From assembly GCF_004526345.1 (NCBI RefSeq), contig NZ_CP038213.1, positions 372,001-436,000 of the forward strand: a DNA stretch of 64,000 bases. Direction: 5' to 3'. Below the pieces are notes generated by a model. That model was not told where the DNA came from and did not search any database. It worked only from the letters and a program-made list of their open reading frames with translations. Within the stretch, counting starts at the first letter, position 1, and every line of letters starts with the position of its first letter. This DNA comes from Ornithinimicrobium flavum (GTDB taxonomy: Bacteria; Actinomycetota; Actinomycetes; Actinomycetales; Dermatophilaceae). The translations under genes and the position numbers were made by a program. This document shows, piece by piece, positions 56,674-64,000 of this stretch.

Positions 56674-57648
56674 ATGAAATTCGCAGCCCAGCCCGGCCTG
56701 AGCGAGCCCGCCGAGCTCCTCTACCGCCACGTCCTGCGCTCCGCCCCGGCCGACCTGGCGCAGCACGCCGACGCGCTCGGCTGGCCCCTGCGGCAGACCC
56801 AACGCGTCTTCCGTGACCTGGAGCGGATGCGGCTCGCCCGGCAGGCCCCGGACGGGCTGGTGCGGGTGGACGACCCCCGGGCGAGCGTGGGTCGGCTGCT
56901 GGACCACGAGGAGGCCGAGCTCGACGACCGGCGGCGTCGGGTCCTGCGCATGCGCGAGTCGCTGGAGAACTTCGAGTTCGACTACCGGCGCGGGCTGCAG
57001 CTCTCCGGCCCGCGGCAACCGCCCTGGGAGGAGGTCTCGCCCGCCGAGGCCGCCGCCGTCGTCGAGCAGCTGCACCGAACCTCCCAGGGGCCGGTGCTGC
57101 AGGTCGTCCGCGACGTCGGCACCGGGCCCGGTCACGACCAGGCCGTCCGGCGTCACTGGGAGGAGGCCGCCTCCTCCGGGCGGGTCCTGCGCACCATCCT
57201 GCCGCTGTCGATCCTCACCGACCCGCAGTGGCACGACTTCGCCGAGCGACGGGCCCAGCTGGGGGAGCAGCAGCGCTACTTGCCTGACGAGGCCCTGCGG
57301 GTGGAGTTCGCCGTCTTCGGGCGGGCCGGCGTCCTGCTCCACGAGGGAGAGGCCCCGGACGCCGACTACCTGCTCATGCGGCCCCGGCCCGTCGTCGAGG
57401 TCCTCACCACCCTCTTCGACGAGCTCTGGCGGCGGGCGGAGCCGGTGCACCCCCCGGACGCCAGGGCAGGGGACGTCCGCCTGCTGGAGCTGCTCTCCCT
57501 CGGCTTCAAGGACGAGGCGATCGCCCGGCAGCTGGGGCTCGGCCTGCGGACGGTCCGTCGGCGCATCGCCGGGCTCATGGAGGAGCACGGTGCGGACACC
57601 CGCTTCCAGCTGGGTCTGGCCGTCAGCAGGCGGGGGCTGGTCGGGTAG
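56674..57648 (+). CDS. LuxR-type transcriptional regulator with N-terminal TrmB-like helix-turn-helix
   Basis: A 324-residue DNA-binding protein: an N-terminal winged helix (about 10-65, QHADALGWPLRQTQRVFRDL), a middle domain with a coiled region and a ligand-like fold (PVLQVVRDVGTGPGHDQAVRR, LRTILPLSILTDPQW), and a C-terminal LuxR helix-turn-helix (about 260-310, LSLGFKDEAIARQLGLGLRTVRRRIAGL). This orphan class is common in Streptomyces and relatives, often near specialised-metabolite genes; none is obvious here. Target unknown. Confidence 0.8.
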   Translation: MKFAAQPGLSEPAELLYRHVLRSAPADLAQHADALGWPLRQTQRVFRDLERMRLARQAPDGLVRVDDPRASVGRLLDHEEAELDDRRRRVLRMRESLENFEFDYRRGLQLSGPRQPPWEEVSPAEAAAVVEQLHRTSQGPVLQVVRDVGTGPGHDQAVRRHWEEAASSGRVLRTILPLSILTDPQWHDFAERRAQLGEQQRYLPDEALRVEFAVFGRAGVLLHEGEAPDADYLLMRPRPVVEVLTTLFDELWRRAEPVHPPDARAGDVRLLELLSLGFKDEAIARQLGLGLRTVRRRIAGLMEEHGADTRFQLGLAVSRRGLVG

Positions 57649-57704
57649 GGGCCGTCCCGGTGGGGTCCGGCGGGCGCGCCGACCGGTCCCCGGCGGCCCG
57701 CCGA

Positions 57705-57738
57705 TACGATGAGGCCTCCGAGACCGAAGACGGAGAGG
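57705..57738 (+). promoter_or_regulatory. Promoter and ribosome site of purA
   Basis: TACGAT (57705-57710) would start a leader of about 29 bases; GGAGAGG (57732-57738) lies 7 bases before ATG 57746. Confidence 0.5.
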
Positions 57739-57745
57739 CAGGCAC

Positions 57746-59044
<1,299 letters not shown>

Positions 59045-59074
59045 GCGACGCGGTCGAGGACGGGTCGCCCCGCC

Positions 59075-59548
59075 ATGGACGTCACGGTCAGCACCGTCTA
59101 CGACGCTCCCCGGCCCCTGGTCGCCGCGGTCGCCGGCGACCCGGCGCACGCCGAGCGGTGGAGCGGCACCGTCCACGGCGTCCGGTGGCACGGGGAGCCC
59201 ACCGTCGCCGCGGGATCGTCCTTCGAGCTGCTGAGCCGGGCGCTGGGGCGGGAGATGGCCGCCACCTACCGTGTGGTGGACCTCGTCCCGGGGGAGCGCC
59301 TGGTGGCCCGGGTCGAGGGCGGTGCCTACCCGCTGGAGGTGACCATGACCTGGTGGGACGAGGAGCCGGGGTCCACCGGCCCCCGCACCGGGATGGCCCT
59401 GCGCCGCGCCGGCCGGCCACCGGTGATGGCGACGCTCGGGTCCGGGGCCGTCACGCTGGGGATGCGGCGCGCGATGCGGCGGGACCTGGAGCGGCTCCGC
59501 CTGGTGCTGCGTGAGGAGGCCGACGCCGCCTCACGGCCCGGCGTCTGA
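59075..59548 (+). CDS. SRPBCC-family protein
   Basis: A 157-residue START-fold protein (VSTVYDAPRPLVAAVAGDP, SFELLSRALGREMAATYRVV, a terminal helix MRRAMRRDLERLRLVLREE). It is the third SRPBCC gene in the window. It starts 30 bases after purA and is probably co-transcribed with it. Ligand unknown. Confidence 0.78.
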   Translation: MDVTVSTVYDAPRPLVAAVAGDPAHAERWSGTVHGVRWHGEPTVAAGSSFELLSRALGREMAATYRVVDLVPGERLVARVEGGAYPLEVTMTWWDEEPGSTGPRTGMALRRAGRPPVMATLGSGAVTLGMRRAMRRDLERLRLVLREEADAASRPGV

Positions 59549-59557
59549 CGCCGGCCC

Positions 59558-60454
59558 TCAGTCCTCGTCGGTGTGCTTGGCCCGGGAGACGATGAGCGGG
59601 TCCGGGGAGTAGACGACGCTGTCGTCCTTGCCCTCGTAGTCGAACTGGTGCAGGAAGGCGCGCAGGGCGTTGATCCGGCCGCGCTTCTTGTCGTTGGACT
59701 TGATCACCGTCCACGGCGCGTGCTTCTTGTCCGTCCGGTTGAACGTCTCCTGCTTGGCCGCCGTGTAGTCCTCCCACCGGTCCAGGCTCTCCAGGTCCAT
59801 CGGGGAGAGCTTCCAGCGCCGGACGGGGTCGATCTGGCGCAGCGCGAACCTGGTGCGCTGCTCGTCCTGGGTGACGGAGAACCAGAACTTGGTGACCGTC
59901 GTCCCGCTCTCGACGAGCATCTGCTCGACCCGCGGGGCCTGGCGCATGAAGGTCTCGTAGTCGTCGTCGCTGCAGAAGCCCATGACCCGCTCGACGCCCG
60001 ACCGGTTGTACCAGCTGCGGTCGAACAGGACGATCTCCCCCGCGGTGGGCAGGTGGTTGATGTAGCGCTGGAAGTACCACTGGCCCTGCTCGGTGGAGGA
60101 GGGCTTGTTCAGCGCGACGACGCGGGCGGCGCGCGGGTTGAGGTGCTCGGTGAAGCGCTTGATCGTCCCGCCCTTGCCGGCGGCGTCGCGGCCCTCGAAG
60201 AGGATGATGTGCTTGGCCCCGACGTCCTGGGTCCAGTACTGGAACTTCAGCAGCTCGACCTGCAGGAGGTACTTCTCGTGCTGGTAGATCTCGTCGTCCA
60301 TGAGCTCGTCGTACGGGTAGCCCTCGCGCCAGGTCTCCACGGCGTTGCCGTCGGGGGCGATGAGCACCGGGTCCTCGTCGGTGGCGTCCCGCACGGAGTA
60401 ACCCTCGATGCGCAGCTGGTCGATGTACTCGCGAAGGTTCATGCGCTGGACCAT
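59558..60454 (-). CDS. ppk2: Polyphosphate kinase 2
   Basis: Phosphotransferase between polyphosphate and nucleoside diphosphates, 298 residues. The Walker A-like GRDAAGKGGTIKRF, the Walker B FDRSWYNRSGVE and the WYNRAGVE-type lid (LRQIDPVRRWKLSPMD) are intact; the N-terminal helical part starts MNLREYIDQLRIEGY. The start is either ATG 60454 or ATG 60442; a TAGGGA box ending at 60456 would favour 60442. Together with CYTH-CHAD and two pst operons this makes phosphate storage a recurring theme of the window. Confidence 0.93.
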   Translation of the reverse strand: MVQRMNLREYIDQLRIEGYSVRDATDEDPVLIAPDGNAVETWREGYPYDELMDDEIYQHEKYLLQVELLKFQYWTQDVGAKHIILFEGRDAAGKGGTIKRFTEHLNPRAARVVALNKPSSTEQGQWYFQRYINHLPTAGEIVLFDRSWYNRSGVERVMGFCSDDDYETFMRQAPRVEQMLVESGTTVTKFWFSVTQDEQRTRFALRQIDPVRRWKLSPMDLESLDRWEDYTAAKQETFNRTDKKHAPWTVIKSNDKKRGRINALRAFLHQFDYEGKDDSVVYSPDPLIVSRAKHTDED

Positions 60455-60540
60455 GTCCCTAGTCAACCGCTCAACCGGGGAGGACGGGACACCGGGTCCC
60501 ACTCCCGTCGCCGCTCCTCGCCCCGCGCCGACCCCCCCAC

Positions 60541-60618
60541 CCCGACCTGTGCACCCCAGGAGCACTTCTGCACGGGCTACAGCCCGCCACCATGTCCGAT
60601 TCCGGTGCACAGGTCGGG
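60541..60618. repeat. Intergenic inverted repeat with GTGCAC core
   Basis: CCCGACCTGTGCACC (60541-60555) and GGTGCACAGGTCGGG (60604-60618) are perfect 15-bp complements. The interior holds a small hairpin CGGGC-TACA-GCCCG (60573-60586). It lies upstream of ppk2, next to the end of an AbiEi-like remnant, and matches the repeat at 61326. Confidence 0.7.
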
Positions 60619-60669
60619 CACGGGGGACGCGTGGCTCAGACGGGAGAGCCGTGACGGGCCCGGGCGCGG

Positions 60670-61351
60670 GCGAAGGCCGCGCCGATCCTGCTGAGCGCTG
60701 GTCCCGGAGGAGGAAGTCGACGATCCCGACGAGCTCTCCCGTGGCGTCGCGCACCGGGTACGGCCGTGCAGACTCGAGACCTGCCCGATCCGTGGCTCCG
60801 CCCCTCAGGGCCGAGTCCGCGCTCACCAGACCGGACACGATGCCGAAGGCGGCACCGACCTGGAGGCAGGCGAGTTCGGGAAGGACCGCCGGTATGCCGT
60901 CCACCTCACCCACCCACCGAGGCAGGACGGGCGGATGCACGTGCACCACCGTCCCGCTGCGGCCACGCCTGCCGTCGGTCCGCACGAGATGGACACGGTA
61001 GTCCACGCCATACACGCCCACCCCTCGGAGGACGAGCGCGCTGTGATGGCTCAGCGTGAAGGGCGACCCGCCGTGGCACATCGCTGCCGCGACAGCCCGG
61101 GCGCGCAGCTCGTGCCGTTCCCAGGGCTGGGCGGTCCGCCACCGGTCTCCGTCAAGAAAGGTGGAACGCCGCAGCCGCACGAGGACTCCCGAGGTGAGAA
61201 GACGATCGACCTGGGCCGGTGTCACCCCCATCGCCTGCAGACGCCGCGTCGTCGTCACCCACCCTGCGCCGCCAGGTGCGCAAGGACCTCTTCCCCCACC
61301 GTTGCCATCGGCCCAGGGTGGCTGACGTGCAGAAGGGCTCTTCAGGTGCAC
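60670..61351 (-). pseudogene. AbiEi-like antitoxin-domain gene remnant
   Basis: The reading frame carries an N-terminal winged helix and core typical of chromosomal AbiEi-like antitoxin-domain proteins (MGVTPAQVDRLLTSGVLVRL, WERHELRARAVAAAM, LSHHSALVLRGVGVYGV, VHLVRTDGRRGRSGTVVHVH, FGIVSGLVSADSALR), then jumps to a short piece of the C-terminal domain (RDATGELVGIVDFLLRDQ) with most of the nuclease-like half missing. No stop separates it from ppk2 in this frame, which is GC bias. I see no matching toxin. Interpreted as a decayed gene with an internal deletion; start ATG 61231 or 61351. Confidence 0.6.
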
Positions 61352-61359
61352 AGGTCGGG
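61326..61359. repeat. Half-copy of the GTGCAC repeat
   Basis: CGTGCAGAAGGGCTCTTCAG followed by GTGCACAGGTCGGG. It matches the reverse complement of 60541-60574 at about 29 of 33 positions, so the AbiEi remnant lies between two related copies. It also shares CAGAAGGGCYCTT with the terminator at 3832. Confidence 0.6.
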
Positions 61360-61367
61360 GGGGAGGG

Positions 61368-64000
61368 TCAGTCGACCCAGACCCGGGCGTTGCGGAACAT
61401 CCGCAGCCAGGGGCTGTCCTGGGCGACCGGGCCGTCGGTCCAGGAGAGCTGCGCGTTGCGCAGCACCCGCTCGGGGTGCGGCATCATCGCGGTGAAGCGG
61501 CCGTCGGGGGTGGTCACCGCGGTGAGGCCGCCGGGGGAGCCGTTCGGGTTCGCCGGGTATGCCGTGGCCACCCGCCCGTGGTTGTCGACGTACCGGGCGG
61601 CGGCCAGGACCCGTGACTCGTCCCCGCGGGCGGAGAAGTCGGCCAGACCCTCGCCGTGCGCCACGGCGATCGGCAGGCGTGAGCCGGCCATCCCGGTGAG
61701 GAAGACGGACGGGCTGTCGAGGACCTCCACCATGGACAGGCGCGCCTCGTACTGCTCCGACCGGTTGCGGGTGAACCGGGGCCACGCCTGCGCGCCCGGG
61801 ATGAGCTCGGCCAGGGCGGCGAACATCTGGCAGCCGTTGCAGATCCCGAGCCCGAAGGTGTCCTCCCGGGCGAAGAAGGCGCTGAAGGAGGCGGTCAGCC
61901 GCTCGTTGAAGAGCACCGAGCGGGCCCAGCCCTCACCGGCGCCGAGGGTGTCGCCGTAGGAGAACCCGCCGCAGGCGACCAGACCCTTGACGGAGGCGTC
62001 GGCGAGGTCGAAGCGTCCCGCCTGCAGGTCGGTCATGTGCACGTCGTAGGTGTCGAACCCGGCCCGGTCGAAGGCGAAGGCGGTCTCGACGTGGGAGTTG
62101 ACGCCCTGCTCGCGCAGGACGGCGACCCTGGGGCGGGCCCCGAGGTTGAGGTAGGGCGCAGTGACGTCCTGGGCGGGGTCGAAGGTGGGCTCCACGTGCA
62201 GGCCGGGGTCGTCGTCGGCGCCGAACGCCGCGTGCTCCTCCTCGGCGCACGCGGGGTTGTCCCGCAGGGTGCTGATGCGCCAGGACACCTCGTCCCAGGC
62301 CTGGGCGAGCTCGCGCACCGGCTCGTCCAGGGAGATCTCCCCGGCGCGCACGACCACGCGGCGGGTGGAGGTGGCGACGCCCAGCTCGTGGGTGAGGTCG
62401 CCCAGGCCGTGCCGGTCCAGCACCGCCAGCAGCTCGTCGACGTCGTGGCCCCGGCAGCCCAGGACGACCCCCAGCTCCTCGGAGAAGAGCGCGGCGACGC
62501 CCCCGGTGACGGGGTCCGCGTAGGACAGCCCGTCCGGGACGTCGACGTCCACCCCGACGGCCCCGGCGAAGGCCATCTCGCACAGGGTGGCCCACAGGCC
62601 GCCGTCGCTGCGGTCGTGGTAGGCGGTGAGCAGGCCGCGACCCCGCAGCTCGGCGAGCGCGGCGGTGAGCTGGGCGAGGTGGGAGGGGTCGTCCAGGTCG
62701 GGCACGGTCCCACCGAACTCCCCGCGGACCTGGGCCAGGATCGACCCGCCGAGCCGGTCGCGACCGGCGCCGAGGTCGACGAGCACCAGCGCGTCCCGCG
62801 CCCGCACCTGCGGGGTGAGGGTGCCGCGGACGTCCGGCAGGGACGCGAAGGCCGAGACGACGAGGGAGACGGGCGAGACGACCTGCCTGGCCAGGCCGTC
62901 CTGCGTCCACGTCGTCCGCATCGACAGCGAGTCCTTGCCGACGGGGACGCCGATCCCGAGCGCCGGGCACAGCTCGGTGGCGACGGCCTGCACGGTGTCG
63001 TAGAGCGCGGCGTCCTCCCCGTCCTCGCCGCAGGCGGCCATCCAGTTGAGGGAGAGCTTCACCTCGCGCAGGTCGGCCACGGGTGCGGCGAGGAGGTTGG
63101 TGAGCGCCTCGCCGACGGCCATCCGTCCCGAGGCCGGGGCGTCGACCGAGGCGAGCGGCGTGCGCTCGCCCGACGACATCGCCTGGCCCGCCAGCCCCAC
63201 GTGGTCGCTGAGCGTCACGGCCACGTCGGAGACCGGGACCTGCCAGGGGCCGACCATCTGGTCGCGGTGGGAGAGGCCGCCGACGGTGCGGTCGCCGATG
63301 GTCACGAGGAAGCGCTTGGAGGCCACGCTGGGGTGGCGCAGGACGGCGTATGCGGTGTCCCGCAGGGTCTCCCGCCCGTCCGCGTGCAGGTCCAGCTCCT
63401 CGGTGGAGCGCCGGACCCGGCGCACGTCGCGCACCATCCGGGGCGGCTTGCCGAGGAGGACCTCCATCGGCATGTCGACGGCCCGGGCGTCCTCGGACAC
63501 TCCGGTGAGGACCAGCCGACCGTCGGCGTGGGCGACGCCGACCACGGCGTAGGGGCACCGCTCCCGCTCGCACAGCGCGCCGAACGCCTCGAGGGAGGCC
63601 GGGTCGAGCGCGAGCACGTAGCGCTCCTGGCTCTCGTTGCTCCAGATCTCCTTGGGGGACAGCCCGGACTCCTCGAGCGGGACGGAGCCGAGCTCGAAGC
63701 GCGCTCCCAGGCCGGCGTCGTCCACGAGCTCGGGAAAGGCGTTGGACAGCCCGCCCGCCCCCACGTCGTGCAGGGCCAGGACGGGGTTGTCCTCCCCGAG
63801 GGCCGCGCAGTGGTTGATGACCTCCTGCGCCCGGCGCTGCATCTCGGGGTTGCCCCGTTGCACCGAGTCGAAGTCGAGGTCCTCGGCGTTGGCCCCCGAG
63901 GCCATGGAGGAGGCGGCCCCTCCGCCCAGGCCGATCCGCATACCCGGTCCTCCGAGCTGGACGAGGAGGGTGCCCGCGGGGAAGCGGACCTTCTCGGTCT
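61368..64000 (-). CDS. purL: Phosphoribosylformylglycinamidine synthase, single-chain type (5' end outside window)
   Basis: Makes FGAM from FGAR and glutamine in purine synthesis. 877 C-terminal residues are visible; the frame stays open through the window edge (VRFPAGTLLVQLGGPG before the first in-frame Met). The synthetase part has GGGAASSMASGANAEDLDFDS, HDVGAGGLSNAFPELV, NESQERY and the zipper DRTVGGLSHRDQMVGPWQVPVSD. At the C-terminus a glutaminase domain is fused, with catalytic Cys in LGICNGCQMFAAL and the His/Glu pair MMPHPERV. This is the long (about 1300 residue) PurL type rather than the separate PurS/PurQ/PurL usual in Gram-positive bacteria. Confidence 0.95.
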   Translation of the reverse strand, partial: TEKVRFPAGTLLVQLGGPGMRIGLGGGAASSMASGANAEDLDFDSVQRGNPEMQRRAQEVINHCAALGEDNPVLALHDVGAGGLSNAFPELVDDAGLGARFELGSVPLEESGLSPKEIWSNESQERYVLALDPASLEAFGALCERERCPYAVVGVAHADGRLVLTGVSEDARAVDMPMEVLLGKPPRMVRDVRRVRRSTEELDLHADGRETLRDTAYAVLRHPSVASKRFLVTIGDRTVGGLSHRDQMVGPWQVPVSDVAVTLSDHVGLAGQAMSSGERTPLASVDAPASGRMAVGEALTNLLAAPVADLREVKLSLNWMAACGEDGEDAALYDTVQAVATELCPALGIGVPVGKDSLSMRTTWTQDGLARQVVSPVSLVVSAFASLPDVRGTLTPQVRARDALVLVDLGAGRDRLGGSILAQVRGEFGGTVPDLDDPSHLAQLTAALAELRGRGLLTAYHDRSDGGLWATLCEMAFAGAVGVDVDVPDGLSYADPVTGGVAALFSEELGVVLGCRGHDVDELLAVLDRHGLGDLTHELGVATSTRRVVVRAGEISLDEPVRELAQAWDEVSWRISTLRDNPACAEEEHAAFGADDDPGLHVEPTFDPAQDVTAPYLNLGARPRVAVLREQGVNSHVETAFAFDRAGFDTYDVHMTDLQAGRFDLADASVKGLVACGGFSYGDTLGAGEGWARSVLFNERLTASFSAFFAREDTFGLGICNGCQMFAALAELIPGAQAWPRFTRNRSEQYEARLSMVEVLDSPSVFLTGMAGSRLPIAVAHGEGLADFSARGDESRVLAAARYVDNHGRVATAYPANPNGSPGGLTAVTTPDGRFTAMMPHPERVLRNAQLSWTDGPVAQDSPWLRMFRNARVWVD

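Noticed and set aside
59558..61351. 597-codon continuous frame suggesting an AbiEi-PPK2 fusion protein
   Set aside because: Between the two parts lie the GTGCAC palindrome and 200 bases of low-complexity sequence; PPK2 has its own start and normal length, so the open frame is chance.

Overview
This 64 kb window is a chromosomal segment of a very GC-rich actinobacterium. The dnaK-grpE-dnaJ-hspR operon, an HspR-type HAIR operator, frequent GTG starts, GTGA/ATGA-coupled operons, leaderless -10 promoters, an LprG/P55-type lipoprotein-exporter pair and a sunset-domain protein all point to Actinomycetota. The overall style resembles Micrococcales such as Intrasporangiaceae/Ornithinimicrobiaceae, but that placement is inference. 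I see no tRNA, rRNA, CRISPR array, integrase, prophage or insertion sequence. The segment reads as core chromosome with some lineage-specific genes.

Layout. 0-3.8 kb: heat-shock operon (dnaK cut by the window edge, grpE, a cysteine-free dnaJ, hspR). 3.9-7.9 kb: ABC-2 exporter pair divergent from a two-component system. 7.9-13.4 kb: minus-strand operon DUF2254-mscS-arsM-uvrA paralogue with every junction overlapping. 13.4-16.1 kb: flavin reductase, SRPBCC protein, patatin, lipoprotein. 16.1-19.4 kb: sirtuin, PLP ammonia-lyase and APC transporter operon. 19.4-20.6 kb: an orphan ATPase behind a striking 9-bp promoter repeat. 20.7-26.4 kb: MFS, RraB-like, SPFH, CYTH-CHAD, macrodomain and ZIP genes. 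26.4-29.1 kb: clpB with a HAIR element and a possible SigH-type promoter. 29.1-38.4 kb: a toroid protein and two complete, dissimilar pstSCAB operons in tandem, each behind a PHO box. 38.4-47.3 kb: lprG/P55-like pair, cspA, DNA-repair genes (HhH-GPD, exoIII, endonuclease IV), SDR, pyrE, small P-loop kinase. 47.4-49.3 kb: sunset-domain protein with seven 12-residue repeats and many frame breaks. 49.4-50.7 kb: DedA and a SpoU methylase. 50.7-54.9 kb: circularly permuted ATP-grasp, alpha-E and two transglutaminase-like genes. 55-59.5 kb: fba, DUF3151, a LuxR-type regulator, purA, SRPBCC. 59.5-64 kb: ppk2, an AbiEi-like remnant, and a single-chain purL running off the end.

How it fits together. 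HspR probably represses its own operon and, through the HAIR site, clpB. PhoP-type control probably drives both pst operons; polyphosphate genes (CYTH-CHAD, ppk2) lie in the same window. The least understood pieces are the ATP-grasp/alpha-E/transglutaminase set, the ATPase with its promoter repeat, the arsM-uvrA operon, and a dispersed family of intergenic palindromes with a GTGCAC core.

Caveat. At least six otherwise normal genes each lack one base, mostly in a G/C run, and the sunset gene has about six frame breaks. I read most of these as sequence errors, so frameshifted genes are given as full-length intended genes.
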